Shown here: one piece after another, positions 20,215 to 32,283 of the stretch
How positions within the stretch are numbered: position 1 is the first letter of the stretch
How the letters are laid out: each line of letters starts with the position of its first letter
Source: Diphasiastrum complanatum
Taxonomy: Eukaryota > Streptophyta > Lycopodiopsida > Lycopodiales > Lycopodiaceae
DNA: 64,000 nucleotides
Assembly (NCBI GenBank): GCA_029204225.1
Contig: CM055103.1
Location: 42,661,104-42,725,103 of the forward strand
Direction: 5' to 3'
Translations under genes and position numbers: made by a program
The notes under the pieces: generated by a model
Seen by the model: the letters and a program-made list of their open reading frames with translations, nothing else
Databases searched by the model: none
What the model was told of the DNA's origin: nothing

Positions 20215-21656
20215 GGTAATGTCAGCTATTGAAAAATAGAAATGTAATAAACCTCAAAACATAGACGATCTCGAGTCTGAATTGCTTATCCATGCTGCAG
20301 ATATCATATCTCCTATTATTGCTAATCTCCTGAACTCCCTCATCTTGGTGCATGAATGTTCCATAAAGCAGGTGACTTTATGGAATGATTGGCCATGTCA
20401 TTACCAAGCTCTATGGGATCATAATGCAGACAGTAGTGAGAAATGAAGCAAAGATCAAATGGTTACACACATTGGGGTAGGTTAGCTTTAAACAACATTA
20501 ATCTACTTCTGACCACAACTTCACTCTCAAGTCCATTATTGAGGAAGCCAAATTCGGGAAGCAAAAAGTTCACTATTGTTTTGTGGATTTCAAGTGGGCC
20601 TTTGATTCTGTTCCAAGACATAACCTCATACAGCGATTCAGGGACCTTAAATTTTCCAAGACATCGTACTTGCAGTGATGGCACTTTATGATTTCGATAT
20701 TTCAGGAAAGATAGTGGCACATTTGAGATGGTCCTGAGCACTATTGGGGCAAGGCAGGGATGCTCTTTATCTCCCACTTCATTTGGACTGTACATTGATT
20801 CTCAGGATGGGGGCCAGGACTGCAAACTAGGAGAAATAATGATTTCCATACTACTATCTGCAGATGATGTGAGAAGGATTGTAATGTCATCTCAATACCT
20901 TACTCCCTTTTTATAGAGCATGGAGACTAGAGGTTAGCATCCAGAAGACTAAGATTATGGTCTTTACCACTTCGCAATTGAGAGTTTCTTCATACCACCT
21001 TCAAATTAAGATAAGCAGACTTCATGGGAACCCACAAACGGAGCGAGTCTATCAGCTTCGTTCATTGGCTGAGGTAGAAACAGAGGAACAGTTTATTTTC
21101 AGGTGTCCACTATACCTCAAGATCAGAAATAGATACCAATCTCTTTTTCATTGACCAGCTTGTCACAATGCACTCCTTGATACATTATGAGGATCAGAGA
21201 TGTATTGCACTGATGCTTCGAGAGATGTTTCGTGTAGGTGACCATACAGCTCGGACTCCTTGTTAGCCTCAGACTCAGATTCAGATTACATCTTTCTTCA
21301 ATACATGACAAGCCAGAGATCCAGGAGTTGATACAGAGACAACTCCCTCATCCCGTTCGAATTGCACAGATTGTCAAAAAGCTGCCCCATCGACCTTTAG
21401 AGTTAGAGACATAGAGCTCATTTTTTTAGCTGACATCATTTTTCAGTCATAAATTACATCTGTAATTTGTTATATTTTTTTATGTATGTTTATTTTATAG
21501 TTTGATCAAAATCTTTATAGATTCTCTTAATCTATTTTGGGTGAAATTTATGAAAGCTCCCACTAGTTCCATACACACACGAAATGTACTCTGGTAAACT
21601 TACGTACCTTTATAGACATTAATAAAGCTTTCTTTGTTTCTTTGTTTCTTTCTCTC
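20215..21656 (+). pseudogene. LINE-4: decayed LINE of the same family
   Basis: On the plus strand, in several frames, it reproduces LINE-2 blocks. DDLESELLIHAADIISPII lies near 20265-20330, HCFVDFKWAFDSVPRHNLIQ-like sequence near 20570-20640, and the GARQGCSLSPTSFGLYID block near 20745-20800. A degraded LLSADDV block replaces YADD near 20850. The C-terminal Cys/His region (YQLRSLAEVETEEQFIFRC) lies near 21050-21105. Many stops, frameshifts and deletions are present. The 3' end is gacattaataaagctttc at about 21615-21632, as in LINE-2, but the tail is TTTG/TTTC units with a short CTCTC. This is an older insertion in the opposite orientation to the array. Confidence 0.8.
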
Positions 21657-22212
21657 ACACAAACAGAAACATTTGATTTACATGTAGCAATTTCTAGATT
21701 ACTTCTACTTCAAGTTTAGAAGATATAACCCTACATTTACATAAGCTTGATAACAACCAAGCACCATCTCTTCCTTCTAGGCTAATCTACCCTTCTTCCT
21801 TGTTCTCTTCACTATTTCAACTTTGATTTCCAAAAATAGGACAAGTACTAGCACATAGACTTTGATTTGCTGAGAGCTCATCATATGAAAACTTACAGCT
21901 AAATCTCTACTAACATGAATTTGGGAAAAACGCAAATCAAATGTGAACATACTCTAGGCATTTGTGCCTTTGATACGCAAGGTACTAACTAACAGGGAAC
22001 CCACAAAGAAATTCAATAATACATAATAAATATAGGGTTTAAAACTTTCTAAAAATTGTACCTTTGAGTGTGCTTGCAAGTGCACATGAACCTTCTAAAA
22101 GTTATTTGATCAACATCACCACACTTTTTAAGTTCTTTTGAACCTAGTCCAAATCGATCGAGCCATGTAGAGGCTTAAAACGAATGATACAATATGGTAC
22201 AAGTGGTCATAC
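21657..22212. other. Intron or intergenic sequence downstream of HAD exon B
   Basis: AT-rich, with no recognised coding sequence. It should be intron of the host HAD gene on the minus strand, since a splice donor ends exon B at 22213. The next exon (expected to begin with a GDGRPFWK-like motif) was not found down to position 1. Confidence 0.45.
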
Positions 22213-22295
22213 TTCATAGCGTAGTCTTTCCGGCCATGGTTCAGCAAAGGCTTTCTTGAAACCTTTCTTGATATCTTCAGCGTTTACCTTGACAC
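22213..22295 (-). CDS. HAD-superfamily hydrolase, exon B (host gene)
   Basis: 83 bp on the minus strand. A textbook acceptor (ttgcttttctcag) precedes GTGTCAAGG, and GTATGACC follows as donor. Joined to exon A it continues YG|VKVNAEDIKKGF and then KKAFAEPWPERLRYE. This matches the conserved region after motif I in plant and animal HDHD3-like haloacid-dehalogenase hydrolases, where a form such as ADIKEGFKRAF-x-x-PWPEKLRY is typical. The phase fits: exon A ends with one base of a codon and exon B supplies the other two. The protein would be a Mg-dependent phosphatase-like enzyme; its substrate is not predictable. Later exons with HAD motifs II-IV are not visible. Confidence 0.75.
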
Positions 22296-23835
22296 CTGAG
22301 AAAAGCAATAACCATCACAGAGTTCAAGTGGACTGAATTAATAGGTGTTGTGTTTTCCCATTCATGCCTACATGATATCTTATCTTCCTCAAACTTTACA
22401 TTTAAAAACAGGATCAACATGGATGCACTAATGAGGACAATATAAATTTTCCCATTACAATGCATCTCAAAAGTAAAGCATGAAGCCTTTAATCTTGCCT
22501 CGTCAATCGCAGAAAACTAATGAAGATTAACTTCAGGATAATTCCACAAGAAGATAATGGGCATTTGAGCAGTACCAAGTTGCATTATGACATATAAATG
22601 TAGTAAAGAAGATGTGGTGTTTTTGTTATAGGAACAAGAAACCCATGATGAAACAACAAATAATGAACTACTAAATATGAGGCCCGTCCTTCTCTTGGAT
22701 CTAAGCTGCATCTGAACAACGTTCAGCAAGTGAGGATCAAGTTTTACGACTTTGGAATTGGATTAAGCTTGCTTCAGTTACCAGTAATTGCTCATTCCAT
22801 ATGTGTTAAGAACAAAGTACCTTGCATGATGTGCAGCAAGGTACAACTAGGTAGAAGAATTCCCAAAAGGACTTAAAGATTTGTCAGAACATCTTCTAGG
22901 TTTATGGAAATTGGGTTCATAACCATAGTGTAGATATACAAGGGTTGTTCAATGTTATTTAGAAGCTTTGCGTGATCCAAAAATATAGCAAAGCAAACTT
23001 GGTTCCGATGCAACTACAAGTATAGTATAGTATTCCTAATACCTAATAACTGTCACCATTTTTTTTTTTCTAGGCTTTTTTTTTCTCCAATAAGACAAAC
23101 TAAAAAATTTTACAAAGAAAAAAAAAAAAAAACGTTCTACGTCGGAACGACCTAAAATTACGGAATGCAATCAGAACACTACATTCTGGAATGCAATGCA
23201 TCTATGCTCGGATTGAAGTCGAAGTTAAAGATCAGACAAAAAACCAGCTCCTCCAAGATGGTCCTCAAACCAATGAATTTGAAGGAGAAGATTGGAAACC
23301 ATATAAAACTCTCCCAAGTCAAAGTTGTGCCGTTTGTGTACATGAAAGGACCAAATAGGATCCATTATGTCATCTGAAGATAAGTTGCCTTGGGTTGGAG
23401 AAAAGCATGAGTTGATCACCTACAATGGCCTTGCACATTGGAAATCTTGTACTAATTGCACCTGCCACCAACATCATGGAGGATATAGTGCAATTGGTTA
23501 CCTTCAAAGCCCCCCATCTTTCACCTCACATATCTTGTAAATGCATTAATTAAGTATTAGTGTATGTTGATTGTATGGCTCTTTACCTGATCTGTTTTAC
23601 ACGTTTCCGCAACTAAAAGAATTTGTGTGTGTCTACGGAATCGACTGTATCGATCCTCGCGACTTCGAAGCTTGGATTAGAGCTACCATCAAATTATCGA
23701 AGATAGTTCGAATCCGATTGATATCAAAGCACACAGTATCAGAACATTTCTTGTTCCGATTCTGAGTAGGCATTCTCTAAATTGTCTAGAGGTCATACAA
23801 TCTACAGTCTGCATAAACCTCCCTCAAATTTCCAC
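22296..23835 (-). other. HAD intron, proximal part
   Basis: First part of the 7,955 bp intron 22296-30250. It is AT-rich with poly(T)/poly(A) runs near 23060-23140. A short minus-strand open stretch near 22680-22750 (KLDPHLLNVVQMQLRSKRR) has no recognisable homology. Confidence 0.5.
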
Positions 23836-25440
23836 ATGGATTCTCAATCAAAGTTTGGTCTAATGGTAGACAAGCTCGATGAATCGAATTACCATCTAAT
23901 TCTAGATGAAAATCGTGCTAATGGACAAAGAACTTTGGGAAATAGTCTTAGATGTCGAACCAATTCCCAGTGTTGATGAGCAAGCCATTTCTAAATGGAA
24001 GCTCAGGGATGGTAAGTCTTTTGCCTCAATCACCCTTAACATATCAGACACACAGATTGGCCACATCAGACAAGCCCAATCTTCAAAAGAAGCTTGGGAC
24101 ATTCTAAGCACGCTCTACGAAGTGAGAGACATCACTTCGAAACTACATCTGAGGAAGAAATTCTTCTCACTCAGAATGTCAGAAGGCGATTCCATTCAGA
24201 ATCGCATCAATCAATTTAAGAACAGTTTGAAGAAGTTCGTCGCATATGATCGAAGGTGAAGGTATTGTAAAGCTGAATTTTCAGAATGGCTAGTCCAAAC
24301 TCATTCCAAAAGTATTGTATGTTCCAAATCTGGCAACCAATCTACTGTCTGTTGGCAAAATTATTGACTTGTTCTTTTTAAATTCTTGATAAAGAGTAGA
24401 GAGTCCTTGCACTTGGAAAAAGGCAAGGATATCTATATCGGCTTACTCATTACTACTCTACGACTGATCATGCTTTAAGTAGCTCAGTTTTGATCAATAA
24501 AGGATTGATTTGGCATTATAGACTTGGGCACTTGAATCATGTTTCTGTTGTAAATATGTCTAAACACTTTTTAGTTCTTGATTTTGATTATCGAACTGTT
24601 GACCCTCTAGTCTGCCGGAGTTGTATCATAGGAAAGCAAACTAAAAGGCCTTTTAAGGTGAATCAAGAGCACGTCTCTAGAAATCTCTTACACATAAGTC
24701 ATTCAGATATATGTGGCCCGATGCAGACACCATCACTACTTGGTGCTAAAATCTTTATTACATTCATTGACAGTTATTCGAGAAGAGATGTTGCTTCGAA
24801 AGATTTAGTCCAGCGGTCAACCACCCCTCTATCAGATTGCTACTATCATTTGTTGTTGTAGCCAACTTTGAGGTACATCAATTAGATGTACAAATTGCAT
24901 TCCTCAATGGAGTTATATAGGAGGACATCTATATGATCCAGCCAGAGGGTTATGTACTCAATGGCAAAGAGGATCATGTCTGTAAACTCCACAAGGCGTT
25001 GTATGGCCTAAAACTATCTTCGAGAGCATGGTTTAATCGAATCAACTCATTCCTTATCGAACAAGGATTCGAACCAAGCTCTGTAAACTATAATGTTTCT
25101 TTCAAGACCATTCGACAATCCTTTATCATCATCACATTGTATGTGGATGATAAATTGCTATTCATCAATAATATCGAATTGATAAAGGATACCAAGAGGA
25201 TGCCATCTCAAGAATTCGAGATGATAGATCTAGGAGAAGCTCATTACTGTCTCGGGATCCAAATCCACAGAGACAGAAACAAGAAGCTCCTCTACATTAC
25301 TCAGCAAAAGTATATCTTTAATATGCTTTCTAAATTCAACTTCATGAATTGCAAGCTTGTACATTCTCCTATGGATCTAGGTCTGAAACTAGTAATTGAG
25401 CTACTAAACACAAGATATACAAAGCTCAATTTTCTTGTCA
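23836..25440 (+). pseudogene. Copia-6: degenerate gag, pre-integrase and RT
   Basis: Begins ATGGATTCTCAATC, like the gag start of element M at 50693. The UBN2-type gag (DTQIGHIRQAQSSKEAWDIL, LRKKFFSLRMSEGDSI) ends at about 24258. A protease tail follows (PKVLYVPNLATNLLSVGKI, near 24310), then GAG-pre-integrase (WHYRLGHLNHVSVVNM, CRSCIIGKQTKRPF) and the integrase start (SDICGPMQT, FIDSYSR) to about 24800. The rest of integrase is deleted. RT resumes near 24870 (HQLDVQIAFLNG, a stop, then YMIQPEGYVL, CKLHKALYGLK) and contains YVDDKLLF near 25140. It ends near 25390 (SPMDLGLKL). No LTRs are visible. It lies antisense in the HAD intron. Confidence 0.8.
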
Positions 25441-26560
25441 TTAGCATACAAGGCACGATCTTGTAGCTTCTTAAATATAGTCCAGAGATCCAACAACATT
25501 TTAATACACATAAGTATGTCATCTATAAAATTCACAACAGACTTACGCATGTATTCAAAAAGTAGATCATTCATAAGATCATGAATGTGGCTAGCGCATT
25601 TGTTAACCCAAATTGGAAAATAAAAAATTCTTAGGGACCAAAACAGGTTCGGAAGATTGTCTTCTAGATGTCTTCTATCTCAAATCTGAATTTCACAATA
25701 ACTACTCTTAAGGTCAATTTTGTTAAACAAAGGTTGCACCTTCTTGTAAAGCATCCAATAAATCATCTATCTTATGCATCGGATATATGTGCTTAACAGT
25801 GATCTTATTTAAACCTTGATAGTCAATACACATCCAAAAACTACCATCCTTCTTGACAAGAAGAACGAGTGACTTGAAGGAAAGGAGGAATAACTAGAAA
25901 AGACATACCCCAACTTGAGGTACTCCAACATCTTTTTCATCTCTTCTTCCTCCACGCTCATCCTGTAAGGAGGCCTACACACCAGATTTGCACCTAAAAC
26001 AAGCTCAATTTTGTGCTCCGCGTTCCTACCACCATGTCATTAATTGAACTATCTTCAAACTCAGCTCAAATGAACTTCTAGCTCGTTCACACTCTCTTCT
26101 ACAAGTACAAAATCAAAATGATCATCATTCACATTCTTTAAATAATGCAACCATACACCCACAACTTAAATTCGTTATTTGCATACTAGAACATGAGAGG
26201 GCCTTGTAACAACCACCTCTCCCCCTTCAAAACATGAAGCATGCCCTCATGCTTGAAGTTATCTACATAAACCAGAAAGTCTATAGAAGATTGCTTGGCT
26301 GCATGCCAATGTTTAGACAATATTATTTCAAAGCTAGCCAACTTTGTGATCTCAAAATCTAACTTCTCAATGCATGTTATTATGGTTCACAACACTTGAG
26401 AGACCCTTTGATCGCATACTTCTTTGCCTTTACCATCTGGCATTTCTATAGTATCGCTATTGAGATGGCATGGTTGCTAAGCTTAAGTTTCTTGGCAAAA
26501 CATGAATAAATAACGTTGTGGAAGAACCGATGTACTATTGACAACAATGTCCCAACCTTT
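25441..26560 (-). pseudogene. Gypsy-4: decayed protease-RT remnant
   Basis: Read on the minus strand in shifting frames. It holds LVLLVKKDGSFWMCIDYQGL near 25810-25880, ITVKHIYPMHKIDDLLDALQ near 25750-25800, FGLTNALATFM near 25590-25630 and VVNFIDDILM near 25510-25540, the last being the RT catalytic block. Upstream, MSVEEEEMKKMLEYLK lies near 25910-25965. A protease-proximal stretch with EMPDGKGKE lies near 26420-26450. Numerous stops are present and both ends are undefined. It is inside the HAD intron. Confidence 0.65.
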
Positions 26561-27600
26561 CGGTTTCTCTCTGATCTTGATGAGTTCACCATTTGGAGAT
26601 TGATGGCTCTATTGTACCTTGATTCAAAATAAACATCTAGATGCTTCTACATTCAATTCCTGCATAGAAATCAGATTTACATGTCTCTTCTCTAGCTCGT
26701 CTTGCTCCTTAACATATCAATTTCCTCACCTTCATTACCACCCTCCTCTTGGGTTTGTTACACGATGTGGACTTTTGTTAGAAACTTCATCGTCGAATCC
26801 GGTCATTGCTAAGACACAATCAGGTGACGAACGCTATGTTACCGCCCATCCATAGAGGTATTGCCACCTCTCCCCTGTGCACTGGAGCTATAGGCCACCA
26901 TCAAGCAAGCTTGAATCTCCGATAAGCCATGGTGTCCCATACCACCCTGCCTTACCCTCGACAGTCGCCTACCTACATCCTGAGGCCTAGAATATTGTCT
27001 TGACCTGACCACCAGTGGAAGAGCTCTTCATTCTCCCAGAGAGAATGAATCACAAGCCCATGGAGATCCACCTCTATATACATAGTCCAGGTGGGGGGTG
27101 GTCATCTCCGACCATAAGGGTCACGCATGACCAAAGACACACGTCGGTTGTGCACACTGACACGGGTCCATAACAAAGGGTCGCCTCGTGCCAATGGGAC
27201 ATTGACACGTGACACCCTCTAGACCAGCGTTCTCTCCCATAAGTGAGACCGTCACCTTAGGTAACCTGTTACATGACCTTAGGGTACGTAACAACTTTCT
27301 TGCCTGTGCATCAAGGACAATCTTTGAGTAAATGTTTGGCCAAGATTGAGAAAACAAGACACAAATGATCTTAGGGGCCACATTTACAACATGCTTTAGG
27401 GGGTATGCATGAGGTGTCTCCTACTAATTCAGCTCTAGGCCCCACATGGACCAAGCGTCCTACTTGACCTCCTTGTTAAAATATGCATAAGTGGTTTTCA
27501 CAACGTATTTATTAAATACCCCCACGGCATACACACAACTTACAAATTACAAATATATAAGGCCAAAGGGGGTAAAAAAGGCAATAATTTCAGCATCACT
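26561..27600. other. Intronic sequence, possible LTR of Copia-7
   Basis: No coding sequence recognised. Because Copia-7 RNase H ends near 27610 on the minus strand, 27060-27600 could hold its 3' LTR, but no polypurine tract or paired LTR supports this. Confidence 0.3.
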
Positions 27601-27609
27601 CCGTTGATG

Positions 27610-28380
27610 GCTATTTTATGTATGTCGACACCTAGCATATGTCAAAACTCCTCTTTACTAAGAGCTTTAGTAAAGATGTCTGATCCCTGATTGTTAGTGT
27701 CACAATAAACCAGCTGAATTACACAACTCTGCACCTTCTCTCATATGAAGTGTTGTCCCACCTCAATATGCTTCGTCGAGCATGATACACAAGATTCTTA
27801 GCCAAATAAGTACAACTCTAGCTATTGCAATGAAGAACACTAGGATCTACCTAAGCAATCTGCACATCGCCAAGTAGACTCCTGAGCCAAATAGCCTCAT
27901 AAGCAATCTTCGTAGTTGACCTTGTACTCAACTTCCATCGATGATAGAGCTATGGTGGGCTACTTCTTGTTGCACCAATAAATTGCCCCTAAACCAAGAC
28001 TAAAACAGCAGTGTTTGCTTGATCTTCAATCATCCCTATCACCTACCCAATCTGAAACAATGTAGCCTTCAAGTTGAAGCTCACTTGCATCCATGTACAC
28101 AATCCCATAACAAATAATCTCCTTGACGTACCTCAATGTTCCTCGTTGCTTTCCAATGGGCTTCAATTGGGTTGCTCACAAACTGGCTTGCCACTCCAGC
28201 TGCATAGGCAATATTTGGCCTAGGTGTGGTAAGATATATTATGATACCCTGAGTCATCTATAAAGAATTTTGTTCACAAAGGGAGTGCCATCATCCTTGG
28301 AAGGCTTGATGTTAGTATCAATGGGTATGCATGCCTAACCTGTTTTGCATACTTTGATTGGGAGAATGGACATGCAATGT
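27610..28380 (-). pseudogene. Copia-7: RNase H and RT end remnant
   Basis: On the minus strand, in broken frames, it holds the copia segment after RT: LRYVKEIICYGIVYMDAS, EGYIVSDWVGDRDD, CCFSLGLGAIYWC, PTIALSSMEVEY, STKHIEVGQHFI, EKVQSCVIQLVYCDTNNQGS and DIFTKALSKEEF. These are RNase H blocks, with the DxDWxGD-like acidic core and the late TKHI-x-x-x-x-HFI motif. Stops and frameshifts are frequent. It lies in the HAD intron in the same orientation as the host gene. Confidence 0.75.
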
Positions 28381-28439
28381 TTCTTCTTCCACACCTCTAA
28401 GCCTAGGCAATAACGAATCAAACCCACAACAAAGGCGGT

Positions 28440-28860
28440 GGCATGCACATGAAAGTTCCGAAGGAAAGGGTAAAGTTTTTACAAACAAGGATTGAAGCCC
28501 GAAGAAGAGGGAAGACATCAAGAAGAAAGTTAAAGGAAAAAATCAAAATATTGTCAACTTGGAAAGCCTTACGTATTTTAAAATGGAAAAAGGGGCATAT
28601 TGCTACAGATTTTAAAGATGGATCGAGAAAGAAGCAAAGGTCATGGATAAAGAAGAAGCCACTGAGGAGTAGAAGGTCATATTAGAAGAAGAACGCATAG
28701 CACTTGAGAAAGATGTCCAAGCTAAACTTTTGAATCTTGATGTAAAGCTATATTGTTCCTGGGTAAGATTAAGCAAGAAGGAGAATGCTTCGATTTTGCT
28801 GGATAGTGGTAGCTCGAAGAATTGTGCCCTATTCTTTATGGCAGCAAAAAAATAACAAAA
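28440..28860 (+). pseudogene. Possible gag-protease scrap
   Basis: A basic stretch with KWKKGHIATDF resembles the second half of a gypsy zinc knuckle whose leading cysteines are lost. About 180 bp later ILLDSGSSKN resembles a retroviral-type aspartic protease active site. The frames are broken. The assignment is tentative. Confidence 0.35.
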
Positions 28861-29369
28861 AAAAGTGCCAAAAACTAGAAAGATATGGAAACTCGATATC
28901 TCAACTGAATGATTGAAGAGAAGAATTGTAAAGTGCATTAGGAGTGTACTACAAGAACAACAGTGATGTACAAATCTATTAATATTCAACCTAAAAGATA
29001 CAAAAAACATAAAGTATTAGAAACCTGAAAAGTTGGAAACCTCAATAGCTCACTTCTAGTGATCCAAATGATGAGTTGTAAACTACACTAGTACCACCAC
29101 TCTAGGAGGATCAACGATATAAAGATCTCCACAAAAGGTACACAAAAAAGAGTACAAAAGTGACAAAGTCTTCAAAAAAAAAAAAAAAGTTAAGTTTTTG
29201 GCAACTTACCCTTTGTAGATAAGAATTTCCACGACGAGCTGAAGAGGTAAGTCCAAAATGAAATTAGAACTTTAAAGCTAGATGCGTGCCTACCATTAGG
29301 AGCTAAACAATGTCCAAATAATCACATATGTTATTCATAAAACATCCTTGATATATGGATGCTCTGAGG
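28861..29369. other. Intronic sequence without recognisable features
   Basis: AT-rich, with poly(A) runs near 29170. Nothing identifiable. Confidence 0.4.
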
Positions 29370-29902
29370 ACCCAAACCATATGGTCTAAGTGTCCGATAA
29401 AAAGAAATAACATGGGGCCGAGGAGGTGCCAATAATGACCCTTTAAATCTGCCAGCATAACGCAACTTTTTACTTCAAGAAGTCCTAGTTACGAATAAAG
29501 CCACAGCTGATCTAAAGCTAAGCTATGAAAGCATCACATAAGCAAGACTTAAGCTATGAAAGCAGCACATAAGCAAGACTTAACCCTAGAAAGCAGGAAA
29601 GAGAGAGATTAATTTACTAAAGAGAGAGATCAATATCATCAGCTAAATAACAAATGACACAGTTTCCTTACTTATAGCCAAGAGGAAGCTCTAAAAGGAA
29701 GCTTTCGGTGGCTAGGGCCCAACTGGGAGGGAAAATAGTGCGCCCTCCAAGAAGGCCCCCACTCTCCAGTAATATGTCCAAATGGCCTAATAATGAATAA
29801 TAAGGCCACAGGCCAACCATATAGTCTAAGTCTCTGCTTATGCATAAAGTAAAGTAAATGTAAATGGACGCGGCGAATGTAATGAGCCGAGTCCATAACT
29901 GT
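29370..29902 (-). repeat. Gypsy LTR copy A (minus strand)
   Basis: Minus-strand start GTTATGGACT resembles the Gypsy-1 LTR start GTTACGGACT. The core GGAGGGCGCACTATTTTCCC and the downstream TCTCTCTTT, CTTGCTTATGTG and AGCTTAG strings match LTR copy B at 38119-38540. A purine-rich gatggaaatgagga lies directly upstream on the minus strand, as a polypurine tract would. The inner border near 29370 is uncertain. It is a solo or partner-less LTR in the HAD intron. Confidence 0.55.
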
Positions 29903-30250
29903 CCTCATTTCCATCATGATCAACACAACATCCTACTCATATCGTTAGCACCTATGACTATGTTTACATGCACAACAATATATCCACGTTATCTTTTGTA
30001 CGATTCTACAAAGATCAACTATACAATGATTGGGAAAATTTTAATGGGATAATAAACAAGAACAAATTTTCACAATGAACCTAATTTGCAATTTTTAAAA
30101 TGACTCCACAACACTCACACAAAAGTCCTACGTAGCAACTAAAATTCCCACAAGCAATACTAAGTTTCAAAATTATTTTCCTACCACCACTCCTACTTCT
30201 CAATTAATCTTGGGAAAAATGAGTGATTCAAGGATGCCTTTGAGATTTAC
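29903..30250. other. Intronic sequence next to HAD exon A
   Basis: No features recognised apart from the splice donor of exon A at its right end (GTAAATC on the minus strand, 30244-30250). Confidence 0.45.
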
Positions 30251-30364
30251 CATACTTCACCCCAAATGTTGCGTATGTTTCTGCAATAGGAGAAGTTGTC
30301 TCAAGAAGTGTCCCTCCAACATCCACCAATAAAGCCCCATAATTTGGTCGTGATTGTTTAATAC
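30251..30364 (-). CDS. HAD-superfamily hydrolase, exon A with motif I (host gene)
   Basis: 114 bp on the minus strand. Translation (after two bases from the previous exon) gives IKQSRPNYGALLVDVGGTLL and ETTSPIAETYATFGVKYG. LLVDVGGTLL corresponds to HAD motif I (hhhDxGGT/DxDGT), with the catalytic nucleophile Asp at VDVGG. The variant DxGGT is typical of HDHD3-like proteins. The acceptor is ttttgttgaag|G and the donor G|GTAAATC. Both are compatible in phase with exon B, which continues the same family alignment without a gap. The N-terminal exons were not identified; a young gypsy lies 1.5 kb upstream at 31827-38113 and may sit in the preceding intron. Whether the gene is still active cannot be told. 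Confidence 0.8.
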
Positions 30365-31759
30365 CTTCAACAAAAGATCATCACAAGTGATGGTCAATTT
30401 TGGTGTGTAATGCAAAAAGAACAATCTTATAAAGAAATTCTTAAAGCATGTAGTGCTAGTATCAACTTCATTAACAAGGAAACATTATCTACATATGGTA
30501 GAAAATAATAACCATGCTAGTGGAAACAATTCAAATATGGCATGCAAGAATAGAAAGGTGATAAATAAAGAACAAGAAGCATAGCACTTGCTTGTTGTCA
30601 TTACAATAAAAGTGTTGTACTTAGAATACATGCCACAATGTCGGAAATAACAAATACACGTCCATAAGAAAAGTCTTTGCCTATGACGTAGATTAAAGCA
30701 TACATTCAAGAAAAGGTGCAATGATGATATGATCAAAAGTCAAGAGGTAATGGTAACTGCCTAGAAGAGCAAAATTGGAAAATCAATGTCACCTACATGA
30801 CATATATTAGTACGAGGTTGGCAAGTATAAAGATTTTGGCGAGTTCTAGATTTGGACTAAAGTAGTTGAGAATTATGAACACATATACAAAGCATCATGC
30901 AATACAGAAAAATAGAACCATACATTGTCATTTGATTGTGCCTCTCCAACTAAAAGATAAAGTACAATGAACAATGTAGCTCCTCGCAAGGCCTCTTGCA
31001 AAAGAACATTTCCTTTGACACTATTATCAAAATTGACTTTCATTTTCATTTTCAAATATGTAGTAGCGGCTTAGGATCTAGAATAGGCCCAGATGATATC
31101 ATGTTTGTAAAAATTTCTTAACCCTCTACTACAAACATAACATTGCCCTATTTTGGGCAAATATAAGTATACATTGACAATAAAGAGCTTATATATGTAC
31201 AACTAAAAGAAATGGTCTAAATTATGCTTGTGTAAATGTTGCCTATGATTGAATGGTAGCAATGAATGTTTTGGCATGATCTTGCAACAATGGAGTACGA
31301 GCAAAGACATCACTAGACTCTCATGTGGCATTAATACTAAGATTGGAAACTACCTAGTACCTTAGTTTGATCTGCAATTCATAGTTTCCCTAAACCCTAA
31401 ACTCAAAACAAACCTATGACAAAGGGCATCGACATTTCCAAAGAAGCCCTAAAGTAAAACATAATCAACTACATAAGGATTAGGTCCTCAAAGCCTAGAG
31501 CGAAATAAGGTCCTCAAGGTGCATGGTCAAGGGAATGCATTCACACGATCAACAAATGGTTGATAGTGTTCCCTACACATGTCATTCCCGAAAACGCGTT
31601 CCAAGGAACAAAACCTTTGCTACGAGCATGTTGTCCCCCTCCTAAAAGGGAGGAATGTGTTCCTTCGTAAGAATGCACAAGGTAACTTTGGATCATCTAG
31701 AAACTATGTAGCAAAATCCTTATCTACTCCATTAGTAGCCCGCAACAAGCTGACATCCA
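30365..31759. other. Upstream intron or flank of the HAD gene
   Basis: No exon or element securely recognised. A minus-strand open stretch at 30873-31055 (VKGNVLLQEALRGATLFIVL) has no family I can name. Confidence 0.35.
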
Positions 31760-31826
31760 TTATATTAGTCTAGTTGCTATTTTGGTCACATGACTGATTG
31801 GGGGGCCCGTCGAGTGGGTCATAAAC
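31760..31826 (+). repeat. Left part of gypsy LTR copy B, interrupted by Gypsy-2
   Basis: The sequence up to taaac at 31822-31826 continues directly at 38119 once Gypsy-2 is removed. The left border is uncertain. Confidence 0.5.
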
Positions 31827-32184
31827 TGTTACGAGCTCGTAACCAGTGCCGAACCCTAGGGAACACAGATAGGTCAGATACCACAGTCAGGGTCGTGTCC
31901 AGTGTACATGACCAACAGGGCAAGACAGTGTGAGTAGTGTGCCCCAGCACGGTCCATAGCCATGGCGGGCCTAACACAGCCTAGGGACCCTGTCAGCAGG
32001 ATAGGGCCCCCAGTTGGGTCCCGACGTGCAGTCGACCACGTCAGTGCCACGTGGCCGACACTTGGCAGTTGCATGCTACCAGTCCTCACACTGGGCTAGG
32101 AGGGGCTTACTCTATATCAGGGAGTAGGCAAGGTTGGGTGGATCAGTTAGTGTTTGCCCTACTGTGGTGTTAGGATCTATTACA
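31827..32184 (+). repeat. 5' LTR of Gypsy-2
   Basis: TGTTACGAGC to ATCTATTACA, 358 bp. Compared with the 3' LTR there are two differences, G/A in aacaRgg and C/T in cagtYga. Both are transitions and one is at a CpG. Confidence 0.97.
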
Positions 32185-32185
32185 C

Positions 32186-32197
32186 TGGTATCAGAGC
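32186..32197 (+). promoter_or_regulatory. Primer-binding site of Gypsy-2 (initiator tRNA-Met)
   Basis: TGGTATCAGAGC one base after the 5' LTR, the standard complement to the 3' end of plant initiator tRNA-Met. Minus-strand DNA synthesis would start here. Confidence 0.95.
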
Positions 32198-32283
32198 CAT
32201 CTCCTTCTATGGGAGCTCAGTTTCAGCAGGGGAGAAATCCATCAGAGTGCATAGCAACTATGGTTAATATGCAAAGATAGATA

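Noticed and set aside
22680-22760. Possible additional HAD exon (KLDPHLLNVVQMQL)
   Set aside because: Exons A and B join in phase without it and match the family continuously, so it would have to be skipped; no good splice pair was found.
31874-32089. Frames inside the Gypsy-2 LTRs, identical at 37803-38018
   Set aside because: They are repeated because the LTR is repeated; no coding function is expected there.
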